In this document: positions 7,086 to 14,356 of the stretch, piece by piece
Position numbering within the stretch: position 1 is the first letter of the stretch
How the letters are laid out: each line of letters opens with the position of its first letter
Assembly (NCBI GenBank): GCA_934149165.1
Contig: CAKPDY010000025.1
Location: 1 to 22,122 of the forward strand
Direction: 5' to 3'
DNA: 22,122 nt
From: an uncultured Clostridia bacterium
Lineage (GTDB): Bacteria > Bacillota > Clostridia > TANB77 > CAG-508
Notes under the pieces: generated by a model
What the model was told of the DNA's origin: nothing
Database searches by the model: none
What the model saw: the letters and a program-made list of their open reading frames with translations, nothing else
Translations under genes and position numbers: made by a program

Positions 7086-7133
7086 TCAAGGAGATATCAA
7101 CAAATCTATTTTATTTTGTAAAATATCTGTTCC
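7086..7133 (-). pseudogene. 3' remnant of a second copy of the small membrane-protein gene
   Basis: Sixteen codons remain, reading GTDILQNKIDLLISP and then TGA. They match the end of the gene at 4224-4742 (GTDILENKIDLLISP, TAA). The body of the gene is gone. Just upstream, a promoter-like TTGAAT-N17-TAAAAT (7184-7156) still corresponds to the promoter of the intact copy, so an internal deletion is the likely event. Confidence 0.8.
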
Positions 7134-7164
7134 TTTGTAACCCCCTTTTATAAATATTTTACTA

Positions 7165-7246
7165 ATACTAAACAAAAAATTCAAGAAAAAAATCAAAAAA
7201 AGTAAAAACTTTCTTCAATTTTTTTCTTGAACTTTTTATTTAGTAT
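7165..7246 (-). terminator. terminator hairpin after the anti-sigma gene
   Basis: A perfect 14-bp stem (7180-7193 with 7218-7231) encloses a 24-base loop that has its own 5-bp stem (7199-7203 with 7208-7212). Outer arms at 7165-7172 and 7239-7246 pair as well; the right one lies over the last codons of the anti-sigma gene. On the - strand the stem is followed by ATTTTTTG. The left side overlaps the vestigial promoter of the lost small gene. Confidence 0.75.
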
Positions 7247-8873
7247 AATATGACAAATTATTATCAACAATATTTTGAAAAACACTTCCATCTTTATCTT
7301 GTTCTACATATATTTTACCTTCAGACAAATCTACTCTTAAATTTTTAACTTTATCTGCTAAAATAACACTATTTTTAGCATCTTCAACTCTAACTAATTG
7401 ATATTTTTCATTTATATAATACACATATTGTCTTGCAGAAGTACCTTCTAAACATGAGAACTGTTTACCATAAACTTTTACAGATCTTGTACCATCACTA
7501 TTTTTAATAATCTTTTCACTGAATTCAGATGTTTCATTTCCAGTTTCTTCTGTTTCTTGTTTTATATTATCAGAAGAAGGTTCAGTTTCTTCTGTTTTTT
7601 CTGTCTTTTCTGCATCATTTGTTTCCTTTAAATCCGCATTATTAGAAACCTTATTAATAATTTGTTCATTTGCTTTAAATATTATGTTTTTATCTAAACT
7701 ATACACTACATAATCCTCACAAAGTGAGACAGAAATTCTACCATCAGGGTTATCACGCATAAATCCGTTAACTCCACTTGCTAAACATTCTTTTGACATA
7801 TTGTCCCTCTGAACTCTATAAAACTTATCATCTTTGTAGTAATAAACATATTTTTGTTCCCCATTAACTTGAAGATATGTTATACCATCAACTGAAAAAT
7901 CTCCTTTTCCATCATCAATAATTTTTTCACTATTATGTGCTTGAACATATTTTTCATTTAATTTATTATAATTTACGCTTTCCTTATCATTCCAATTGTT
8001 TACCATTCCAATTTCAATTTCTTTTCTTAACCCATCATTTCTTATTGCATTTACATATTCATAATCTGAATTAGAATATGAATATTTTCTTATTTTTTGC
8101 TCAAATCCCACAACATTATCTAAACCTTCTAGTTTAGTGGCTGTAAAATAGAATACATTATTTGTATAACAATGTAAATCTACATATTGAATTGTACCAC
8201 TTTCTGTTAAAAGAAATACATATGGGAAACCAGAGCCACCAATTTCACCTATAAAAATATCTGAAATATCTTCATTAATACCATCGACTTTATAGCAATC
8301 TGTTGAAAGAACTTCAGTATTAAATTCGTTCCAATATTTACTTGTTAAGTTAATTCCTATATCACGTTTACCTAACATATATGCTGTTATAAATTTATTT
8401 TCCACATGTTTATAAACTTTTTCATTAGACATTTCTAATTTTTCGTTTTTAACAAGATTAGTTTTACTGTACTCTGTTATCTCAGTTGGATTACTTGGAT
8501 TATTTGGATTATTTATTATATTATTATCATTTTTGTTTAAATATACGACTGAACCTCCAATTAATACAACTGTAAATGTAACAGCTGCCACACTTAATAT
8601 TCTGTTAATTCTTTTATAAAAATCAACTTTAATTATCTTTCCCTTAGCACCATTCGTATTCTTGAATTTAGTTTCATTGTTTATATTATCTTTTGTAGGT
8701 TTCTCAATCTCTTTTGTTTCATTTAACACTACAGATTTTTTTCTTAATTGGTCATTATATAGCTTTGACTTAAATTTTACAAAAACGGAATTTACTTTAT
8801 CTGGAATTGTATTGTCATCTTTAAATTTAGCTTTTATAATTTGGTCCATCTGTTCATTTGTTAATTTATTCAT
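7236..8873 (-). CDS. membrane anti-sigma factor with duplicated extracytoplasmic domain
   Basis: The 545-residue protein is probably the anti-sigma factor of the ECF sigma encoded just upstream. The two genes overlap in ATGA, and a GGAGG site lies inside the sigma gene. Residues 1-90 are polar and cytoplasmic, without the zinc HxxxCxxC motif of ZAS domains. One membrane helix spans about 92-112. The ectodomain begins with an NPSNPTEI stalk and an unrecognised part at 140-310. A repeated domain follows: copy 1 at about 325-395 (FSVDGITYL...KYVYYYKDDKFYRV...LASGV) and copy 2 at about 462-535 (VKVYGKQF...QYVYYINEKYQLVRV...ILADKV). They are joined by an acidic Thr/Glu linker (413-455). Copy 2 is related to the C-terminus of gene B. 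The anti-sigma role is inferred from position, topology and coupling, not from a recognised N-terminal family. Confidence 0.8.
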   Translation of the reverse strand: MNKLTNEQMDQIIKAKFKDDNTIPDKVNSVFVKFKSKLYNDQLRKKSVVLNETKEIEKPTKDNINNETKFKNTNGAKGKIIKVDFYKRINRILSVAAVTFTVVLIGGSVVYLNKNDNNIINNPNNPSNPTEITEYSKTNLVKNEKLEMSNEKVYKHVENKFITAYMLGKRDIGINLTSKYWNEFNTEVLSTDCYKVDGINEDISDIFIGEIGGSGFPYVFLLTESGTIQYVDLHCYTNNVFYFTATKLEGLDNVVGFEQKIRKYSYSNSDYEYVNAIRNDGLRKEIEIGMVNNWNDKESVNYNKLNEKYVQAHNSEKIIDDGKGDFSVDGITYLQVNGEQKYVYYYKDDKFYRVQRDNMSKECLASGVNGFMRDNPDGRISVSLCEDYVVYSLDKNIIFKANEQIINKVSNNADLKETNDAEKTEKTEETEPSSDNIKQETEETGNETSEFSEKIIKNSDGTRSVKVYGKQFSCLEGTSARQYVYYINEKYQLVRVEDAKNSVILADKVKNLRVDLSEGKIYVEQDKDGSVFQNIVDNNLSYYTK

Positions 8874-9385
8874 AAAACATCCTCCTCACTTTTTAATATT
8901 TCATAAATTTTGTTTCTTGCTCTTGATAACCTAGATTTAACAGTTCCTTCAGGAATATTTAGCATTTCTGAAATTTCTTTTACAGAAAAACCGTTATAAT
9001 AATATAATATTGTTATAGTTCTTAAGTCTTCTTCAATTTCATCTAGTGCTTTACTAACTATTGAATTACATTCATATTTATCATATGTTTTTAAATCTTG
9101 CACTTCTAATATATCTACAACTTTTCCTTGACTTTTGTTTTTTGCAATAATGTCATAACATTTGTTTATTAAAATTCGTATTATCCAAGTAGAGAAAAAT
9201 TTATTTTCTTTTAACTTATTCAAATTTTTGTATATACTAATCAAAGTTTCTTGTATTGCATCACAAATATCATCTTCATTATTTAAAATAGCCTTAGCTG
9301 TTTTATACATTTTTAATTTGTTATTCTCAATTAGCTCACCAAAAGCTTCTATATCACCATTTTTTGCTTTTTCTACTAGTTCCAT
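8870..9385 (-). CDS. ECF RNA polymerase sigma factor (SigV-like)
   Basis: A 171-residue extracytoplasmic-function sigma-70 factor. Region 2 covers about residues 7-80, with DDICDAIQETLISIYKNL as the 2.1-2.2 core and FSTWIIRILINKCYD as 2.3-2.4. Region 4 covers about 112-164, with the helix-turn-helix VKEISEMLNIPEGTVKSRLSRAR. There is no region 3, as expected. The start ATG has AGGAGGT 6 bases upstream. The gene is translationally coupled to the anti-sigma gene. Its own promoter shares TGAACC-N17-GTCTAA with genes B and C, which points to autoregulation and to B and C as targets. The resemblance to the SigV/ECF30 type is my reading of the sequence, supported by the promoter type; a specific symbol would be guesswork. 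Confidence 0.93.
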   Translation of the reverse strand: MELVEKAKNGDIEAFGELIENNKLKMYKTAKAILNNEDDICDAIQETLISIYKNLNKLKENKFFSTWIIRILINKCYDIIAKNKSQGKVVDILEVQDLKTYDKYECNSIVSKALDEIEEDLRTITILYYYNGFSVKEISEMLNIPEGTVKSRLSRARNKIYEILKSEEDVL

Positions 9386-9409
9386 TTTTTACCTCCTCCC
9401 CTTTACTAA

Positions 9410-9438
9410 TTAGACATCTAATTTTTCTCTTTGGTTCA
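9410..9438 (-). promoter_or_regulatory. predicted autoregulated ECF promoter of the sigma/anti-sigma operon
   Basis: TGAACC (9438-9433), 17 bases, GTCTAA (9415-9410). It lies 25 bases ahead of the sigma start codon and matches the promoters of genes B and C exactly in both boxes. Confidence 0.75.
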
Positions 9439-9493
9439 ATTTTTTTAATAAAAATATTAGCGAAAAATTTGTGTTTTAAACCAATGAAATCGA

Positions 9494-9529
9494 AAAAAGC
9501 GAAAAAAGTCAATACTTTTTTCGCTTTTT
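9494..9529 (-). terminator. terminator of the ribosomal protein operon
   Basis: A perfect 16-bp stem (9494-9509 with 9514-9529) with a 4-base loop follows the rplQ stop by 7 bases. T-runs flank it on both strands, so it insulates the ribosomal cluster from the sigma operon. Confidence 0.92.
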
Positions 9530-9536
9530 ATAAATT

Positions 9537-10061
9537 TTAAACTAAAGCTAATATAACAACTTCAGCTGCATCTCCTCTTCTAGGTCCTTTTTTGATTATA
9601 CGTGTATAACCACCATTTCTACCTTCATATTTAGGAGCTAATTCATTAAATAATTTAGATGTTAAATCTATTTTATTTCCTTCGCTATCTGTTACTTTAT
9701 TTACCATAGTCATCATTTTTCTTCTTGCATTTAATCTTGATGGCATATCTTTTTGTCTTTTTTCAGTTGTTTCTTCTTTTACAACTTTAAAGTATTCTTT
9801 ACCATTTTTGCTTTTTGCAAGTTCTGTAACTTTTCTACCATTGCTATCTAATTTAGCTTTTACTACTTTAGCGTCAACAGTTTCATAATTATCTTTTTCT
9901 TTTATAGCTAATGCTATTATACTATCAGCCATAGCTTTTAATTCTTTAGCTCTAGCTTCTGTTGTTTCGATTTTACCATGTAATAGTAAATCTGTTAAAC
10001 CTGTTTTTAACATAGCATTTCTTATATCTGTAGTTCTACCTAACTTTCTATTGATTGCCAC
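9537..10061 (-). CDS. rplQ: 50S ribosomal protein L17
   Basis: L17 is a component of the large subunit near the exit tunnel. I chose GTG at 10061 (174 residues, MAINRKLGRTTD) because the GAGGGTG site at 10074-10068 is spaced 6 bases from it; the upstream GTG at 10070 overlaps that same site. The conserved N-terminal RKLGR...KTEATRAKELK-type block and the C-terminal GGYTRIIKKGPRRGDAAEVVILAL block are intact. Compared with the roughly 120-residue Bacillus protein there is an insertion of about 50-60 residues in the middle, containing a KNGKEYFKVVKEETTEKRQ stretch. Such longer L17 proteins are known in other Clostridia. It is the last gene of the cluster, 72 bases after rpoA. Confidence 0.96.
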   Translation of the reverse strand: MAINRKLGRTTDIRNAMLKTGLTDLLLHGKIETTEARAKELKAMADSIIALAIKEKDNYETVDAKVVKAKLDSNGRKVTELAKSKNGKEYFKVVKEETTEKRQKDMPSRLNARRKMMTMVNKVTDSEGNKIDLTSKLFNELAPKYEGRNGGYTRIIKKGPRRGDAAEVVILALV

Positions 10062-10133
10062 TTGTTTCACCCTCTCTTTTATTAATTATATCTTTATGAT
10101 TATTTTATAGTTTAAATATATAGTTAGTTAATT

Positions 10134-11081
10134 TTAATCTTCATCTTTAGAAAAATCAAAACCTAATGAATGTAATTTATTAGTTACTTCATCTAAAGAT
10201 TTTTTACCTAAATTTCTAACTTTCATCATATCTGATTCTGATTTATTTATTAAATCTTCAACTGTAGAAATATTTGCTCTTTTTAAACAGTTAAATGATC
10301 TAACAGATAATTCTAAGTCTTCTATAGACATTTCTAATACTTTTTCTTTTTTAAATTCTTCTTTTTCAATCATTACTTGAGTATTTTTTGTAGCTTCTGA
10401 TAAATCTATAAATAAATCTAAATGTCCAGTCATAACTTTTGCTGCTAAACTTAATGCTTCATATGGTTTTAAACTTCCGTCTGTCCAAACTTCGATTGTA
10501 AGTTTGTCATAATCTACCATTTGCCCAACTCTAGTATTTTCAACTGAATAATTAACTTTTTTAACTGGTGTATAGATAGAATCTATTGGAAGAACTCCTA
10601 AAGGTTGATTTTCCTTTTTATTCTTTTCAGCTGTATTGTATCCTCTACCCATTTCAGCTGTTAATTCCATTACTAATGAACCACCTTCTGAAACAGTTGC
10701 AATATGCAAATCAGGGTTTAAAACTTCTACTGTTCCATCAGTAATTATATCACGTGCAGTAACTTCACCTTCTCCTTTAAAGTTAATTCTTAGGGTTTTT
10801 TCTTCATTTTTATCTAATTTTAATCTTACATTTTTTAAATTAACAATTATCTCTGGTACATCTTCTACTACATTAGGTATTGTAGAAAATTCATGTAATA
10901 CACCTTCTATTTTTACACCAGTAATTGCACTACCTGGTAATGATGAAAGCAATATTCTTCTTAAAGAATTTCCTATTGTAATACCATAACCTCTTTCTAA
11001 TGGTTCACAAACAAATTTAGCATAATTACTGTCATTATCTATCTCTAAGCATTTAATATTTGGCTTTTCAAATTCTATCAT
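10134..11081 (-). CDS. rpoA: RNA polymerase alpha subunit
   Basis: The alpha subunit dimerises to start assembly of RNA polymerase and binds UP elements and activators. At 315 residues it has the usual length. The N-terminal domain (about 1-230) contains GYGITIGNSLRRILLSSLPG near 29-48 and the conserved EVWTDGS region. A flexible linker follows, then the C-terminal domain (about 250-310) with ELSVRSFNCLKRANI and VRNLGKKSLDEV. It sits between rpsD and rplQ as usual in the alpha operon. The 160-base gap to rpsD (11082-11241) is AT-rich, and I see nothing definite in it. Confidence 0.99.
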   Translation of the reverse strand: MIEFEKPNIKCLEIDNDSNYAKFVCEPLERGYGITIGNSLRRILLSSLPGSAITGVKIEGVLHEFSTIPNVVEDVPEIIVNLKNVRLKLDKNEEKTLRINFKGEGEVTARDIITDGTVEVLNPDLHIATVSEGGSLVMELTAEMGRGYNTAEKNKKENQPLGVLPIDSIYTPVKKVNYSVENTRVGQMVDYDKLTIEVWTDGSLKPYEALSLAAKVMTGHLDLFIDLSEATKNTQVMIEKEEFKKEKVLEMSIEDLELSVRSFNCLKRANISTVEDLINKSESDMMKVRNLGKKSLDEVTNKLHSLGFDFSKDED

Positions 11082-11241
11082 TTTAACCTCCTAATAATTA
11101 ATCATTTTTTTTATTCAGTTCTGAAGTAAATTTATATATTGCTTATTTATATAGAACATCTTTTTTATATTAAATATTTTTCTATTATTAAAAATTTTAA
11201 TAAACAAATATATATACTTTTTTCTAACCAATTTACAACTA

Positions 11242-11868
11242 TTATTTTGAGTAAAGCTCTACTATTAAATGTTCTTCTACTGGTAGATCAATTTCATCTC
11301 TAGATGCTAATTTGATAACTTTACCACTTAATTTTTCAGCATCTTTTTCTAACCATGCTGGAACTGGTCTTGAAGCGTTTTCTTCAACACTCATTTTTAT
11401 AGTTCCATTATCTTTTCTTATTTCTCTAACAGCTATTACATCTCCTGCTTTTACTAAGTAAGATGGTATATCAACTTTTTGACCATTTACTTCAAATGCA
11501 CCATGTGTAACTTGCATTCTAGCTTGTGCTCTTGAACTAGCTAACCCTAGTCTATATACAACATTATCTAATCTGCTTTCTAATATTTGTAGTAATACTT
11601 CACCAGTAATTCCTCTACTATTAGAAGCCATTTCAAAATATTTTCTAAATTGCTTTTCACTTACACCATAAAAAGCTTTTGTTTTTTGTTTTTCTCTTAA
11701 TTGAGTACCATATTCAGAAAGTTTTTTCTTTTTTTGTCCATTTTGTCCTGGTGCGTAATTTCTTCTAGAAATACTACATTTATCAGAATAACATCTTGAA
11801 CCTTTTAAGAATAACTTTTGTCCTTCTCTACGGCAAATACGGCATTGTTCATCTTTATATCTTGCCAT
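11242..11868 (-). CDS. rpsD: 30S ribosomal protein S4, zinc-binding form
   Basis: S4 is a primary 16S rRNA binder that starts small-subunit assembly. The 208-residue protein has the N-terminal cysteine set C9, C12, C26, C31 of the zinc-containing S4 type. The S4 RNA-binding domain follows at about 95-160 (SRLDNVVYRLGLASSRAQARMQ region). S4 represses its own operon in several bacteria; the sequence alone does not show a site here. It lies 39 bases after rpsK, inside the alpha operon, an arrangement common in Clostridia and absent in Bacillus subtilis. Confidence 0.98.
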   Translation of the reverse strand: MARYKDEQCRICRREGQKLFLKGSRCYSDKCSISRRNYAPGQNGQKKKKLSEYGTQLREKQKTKAFYGVSEKQFRKYFEMASNSRGITGEVLLQILESRLDNVVYRLGLASSRAQARMQVTHGAFEVNGQKVDIPSYLVKAGDVIAVREIRKDNGTIKMSVEENASRPVPAWLEKDAEKLSGKVIKLASRDEIDLPVEEHLIVELYSK

Positions 11869-11907
11869 TTTTCTATTTCACCTTCCTTAATTATTTCTTA
11901 TTAAATT

Positions 11908-12306
11908 TTATACACGACGTCTTTTTGGTGGTCTACAACCATTGTGTGGTATTGGTGTTACATCTTTAATACTGCTTATTTCTAAACCTGCAGCTTGTAA
12001 TGATCTTATAGCTGCTTCACGACCAGAACCTGGTCCTTTTACAAATACTTCTACTGATTTTAAACCATGTTCCATAGCTGTTTTAGCTGCTGTTTCTGCT
12101 GCTTCTCCAGCTGCGAATGGTGTGCTTTTTCTAGAACCTTTAAATCCTAATTGTCCAGCACTTGCCCAAGATAAAACATTACCTTGAACATCAGATATTG
12201 TAACTATTGTATTATTAAAACTAGAATGGATATGAGCCATACCTTTTTCGATATTTTTTCTATCTCTTCTTCTAGTAACTCTTTTTGTTACATTTTTAGT
12301 AGCCAT
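11908..12306 (-). CDS. rpsK: 30S ribosomal protein S11
   Basis: S11 is part of the platform of the small subunit near the mRNA exit. The 132-residue protein shows the family blocks AHIHSSFNNTIVTISD (24-39), GFKGSRKSTPFAA, VKGPGSGREAAIRSLQAAGL, and the C-terminal PHNGCRPPKRRRV. A standard basic N-terminal tail precedes them. It is 20 bases downstream of rpsM. Nothing is unusual. Confidence 0.99.
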   Translation of the reverse strand: MATKNVTKRVTRRRDRKNIEKGMAHIHSSFNNTIVTISDVQGNVLSWASAGQLGFKGSRKSTPFAAGEAAETAAKTAMEHGLKSVEVFVKGPGSGREAAIRSLQAAGLEISSIKDVTPIPHNGCRPPKRRRV

Positions 12307-12326
12307 TTTATGTTTTACCTCCCTAA

Positions 12327-12692
12327 TTATTTTTTACTTTTACTTACTAATTTTCTAGGACCTTTTCTTGTACGAGCATTAGTTTTTGTTCTTTGTCCTC
12401 TTACTGGTAATCCTCTTCTATGTCTTAAACCTCTGTAGCATCCTATTTCTGTTAATCTTTTAATATTAAGAGCAACTTCTCTACGTAAGTCACCTTCAAC
12501 TATATAACCTTCCATAGCATTTCTTATTGCTTGTACTTGGTCATCAGTTAAATCTTTTACTCTAGTATCTGGGTTAACTCCAGCTTGTTTTAATATTTTT
12601 TGTGAACTTGGTAAACCTATACCATAAATATATGTTAATCCAATTTCTACTCTTTTTTCTCTAGGTAAATCTACTCCTGATATACGAGCCAT
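12327..12692 (-). CDS. rpsM: 30S ribosomal protein S13
   Basis: S13 sits in the head of the small subunit and contacts tRNA and L5. At 121 residues it is of normal size. It starts MARISGVDLPREKRVEIGLTYIYGIG-like and ends in the basic GQRTKTNARTRKGPR tail, with RGLRHRRGLPVRGQ before it. The ribosome-binding site TTTGGAGGTG is strong. A gap of 207 bases separates it from rpmJ, longer than usual for this pair. Confidence 0.99.
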   Translation of the reverse strand: MARISGVDLPREKRVEIGLTYIYGIGLPSSQKILKQAGVNPDTRVKDLTDDQVQAIRNAMEGYIVEGDLRREVALNIKRLTEIGCYRGLRHRRGLPVRGQRTKTNARTRKGPRKLVSKSKK

Positions 12693-12835
12693 TATTTTAG
12701 CACCTCCAAAATATTTTGTTTTTTATTATTGTTTTTTGTATATTCTATATTACATTAAAGGTGAAATGCATTATTATAATTAAATCGGATTTTTTAATTA
12801 TAATAATCTTTAATAAATATAAAATGTTATATATA

Positions 12836-12879
12836 AACACAAATTAAATAATTTATCAGCCGCTTACATAATTTGTGTT
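12836..12879 (-). other. hairpin in the rpmJ-rpsM gap
   Basis: A perfect 10-bp inverted repeat (12836-12845 with 12870-12879) encloses 24 bases that include a GC-richer CAGCCGCTTAC island in an otherwise AT-only gap. There is no T-run after it. It could be a leader element for rpsM or an RNA-processing site. The rest of the gap shows nothing I can name. Confidence 0.35.
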
Positions 12880-12899
12880 AATATCATGAAAAATTAAAA

Positions 12900-13013
12900 T
12901 TATCCTTGTCTTTGTTTGTGTTTTGGATTTTCACAAATTACTCTGATAACACCTTTTCTTTTGATTACTTTGCATTTTTCACACATTTTTTTAACTGATG
13001 GTCTTACTTTCAT
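12900..13013 (-). CDS. rpmJ: 50S ribosomal protein L36, zinc-binding form
   Basis: The 37-residue protein starts MKVRPSVKKMCEKCK and carries the C11, C14, C27, H32 zinc ligands of the standard form. The start at 13013 follows the strong AGGAGGTG site at 13028-13021. An in-frame extension up to 13145 has no ribosome-binding site and no similarity, so it is left out. A 192-base structured leader separates it from infA. Confidence 0.98.
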   Translation of the reverse strand: MKVRPSVKKMCEKCKVIKRKGVIRVICENPKHKQRQG

Positions 13014-13054
13014 TTCACTACACCTCCTGTAATTTTTATTACAATAACCTACAT

Positions 13055-13163
13055 ATAGTGTTTGTATAATTTTAATGATGCGTGAGGTCAGACGTATAGA
13101 ATAACAGGCTAAATGTAATTTTATACATCTCACATCGCACCTCATAAATTAATCAAACACTAT
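13055..13163 (-). ncRNA. candidate structured leader RNA ahead of rpmJ
   Basis: A 10-bp outer stem (13154-13163 with 13055-13064) encloses about 90 bases that are richer in GC than the surroundings. Inside, two pairings exclude each other. In one, 13082-13086 pairs with 13129-13133, continued by GAT/ATC across a 2-base bulge. In the other, TGAGGT (13083-13088) pairs with ACCTCA (13139-13144). A third small hairpin (13113-13117 with 13124-13128) fits inside either. I do not recognise a named RNA family; tRNA features are not present. Confidence 0.45.
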
Positions 13164-13205
13164 TTGTTTTTGTATATATATATTAAAATTTGTTCTGTTG
13201 TAATT

Positions 13206-13424
13206 TTATTTTGCTCTCCAAGTAATTCTTCCCCTTGTTAAGTCATAAGGTGAAAGTTCAACTTTTACTTTGTCCCCAGGAAGAATTTTTATATAGTTCA
13301 TTCTTAATTTTCCTGAAATATGAGCTAAAATTTGATGTCCATTTTCAAGTTCTACTTTGAAATTTGTATTAGGTAAAGTTTCTACAACTGTTCCTTCTAA
13401 TTCTATAACATCTTCTTTTGCCAT
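13206..13424 (-). CDS. infA: translation initiation factor IF-1
   Basis: IF-1 binds the A site of the 30S subunit during initiation. The 72-residue S1-like OB-fold protein is typical from start (MAKEDVIELEGTVVETLPN) to end (SPYDLTRGRITWRAK). The ribosome-binding site is GGGAGGT. It is 145 bases downstream of map. The KOW-domain gene found between map and infA in some Bacillota is not present; the gap is AT-rich without an open frame. Confidence 0.99.
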   Translation of the reverse strand: MAKEDVIELEGTVVETLPNTNFKVELENGHQILAHISGKLRMNYIKILPGDKVKVELSPYDLTRGRITWRAK

Positions 13425-13569
13425 GTTAACCTCCCAAATTTTATTTTCAATTTATTCAATATAAATTGTTTTTGAATAAAGATTTTAACTATTACATACA
13501 ATTTATTGATTTTAATTTTACATATATTTCCAAATACTCATATAATAGCTTTTATATTATATAATATTT

Positions 13570-14340
13570 TTATAATAAAGTCAATATTTCTGGTTCATTT
13601 TCTGTAATTAATATTGTATTTTCATAGTGTGCAGATAGACTTCCATCCTCTGTTATAATTGTCCATCCATCATCAAGTTCTAAAATATTCTCATTTCCTT
13701 CAATAACCATTGGTTCAATAGCCAATGTCATACCTGGTTCAAGCCTTATTCCTCTACCAGCTTTCCCATAATTTGGTATTCCTGGGTCTTCATGCATTTG
13801 CTTTCCTATACCATGTCCTTGAAATTCTCTAACTACTGAATATCCATTTTTCTTCACAAATTCACCAATTGCATGACTCACATCACCAATTCTATTTCCT
13901 TTTACTGCATATTTAATTCCTTCAAAAAAGGCTTGCTCTGTTATACTTACTAAATCATATGCTTGTTTAGTACCTTTTCCAACAACATAAGTTCTAGCAG
14001 CATCACCATTAAATCCATTTTTTAATACAACTAAATCTATACTAACAACGTCACCTTCTTTTAATTTTACTTTACTAGAAGGTATTCCATGAATTACTTC
14101 ATCATTAATAGATGTACATATTGTAGCTGGGAAAGGTGGTATTCCTTTTATTCCTGGATTATACCCCTTTTGTGCAGCTATTCCTCCATTTTCTTTAATA
14201 ACTTTTGCAGCTATTTTATCTAATTCTAATGTTGTTATTCCTGGTTTTATATTTTCTTTTAAAGCCTTATGTACTAGTGCAGTTACTTTGCAAGCTTCTT
14301 TCATTAGTTCAATTTCTTTTTTTGATTTTATAGTTACCAT
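13570..14340 (-). CDS. map: methionine aminopeptidase, type I
   Basis: It removes the initiator methionine from nascent proteins. At 256 residues it is a type Ia enzyme without an N-terminal extension. The metal ligands fall at D102, D113, H176, E209 and E240, in the contexts VSIDLVV, NGDAAR, FQGHGIG, AIEPMV and AHYENT. The substrate-contacting H84 is in NDEVIHGIP. The start ATG is preceded by AAAGGAAG. It is 16 bases downstream of adk, matching the common secY-adk-map-infA order. Confidence 0.99.
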   Translation of the reverse strand: MVTIKSKKEIELMKEACKVTALVHKALKENIKPGITTLELDKIAAKVIKENGGIAAQKGYNPGIKGIPPFPATICTSINDEVIHGIPSSKVKLKEGDVVSIDLVVLKNGFNGDAARTYVVGKGTKQAYDLVSITEQAFFEGIKYAVKGNRIGDVSHAIGEFVKKNGYSVVREFQGHGIGKQMHEDPGIPNYGKAGRGIRLEPGMTLAIEPMVIEGNENILELDDGWTIITEDGSLSAHYENTILITENEPEILTLL

Positions 14341-14356
14341 TTTAATTACTTCCTTT

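Larger units (their letters stand above)
6727..7139. repeat. recent segmental duplication, copy 2
   Basis: This is the partner of 3884-4275. It carries the 5' part of gene B, its leader and ECF-type promoter, and the last codons of a lost copy of the small membrane-protein gene. It holds one more 21-base heptad unit than copy 1. Confidence 0.9.

Noticed and set aside
13014..13145. N-terminal extension of rpmJ
   Set aside because: It has no similarity or ribosome-binding site; L36 is 37 residues and AGGAGGTG precedes the ATG at 13013. The bases look like a structured leader instead.
13055..13163. tRNA gene in the infA-rpmJ gap
   Set aside because: There is no cloverleaf with a T-loop or anticodon arm, and the pairings do not match tRNA geometry.
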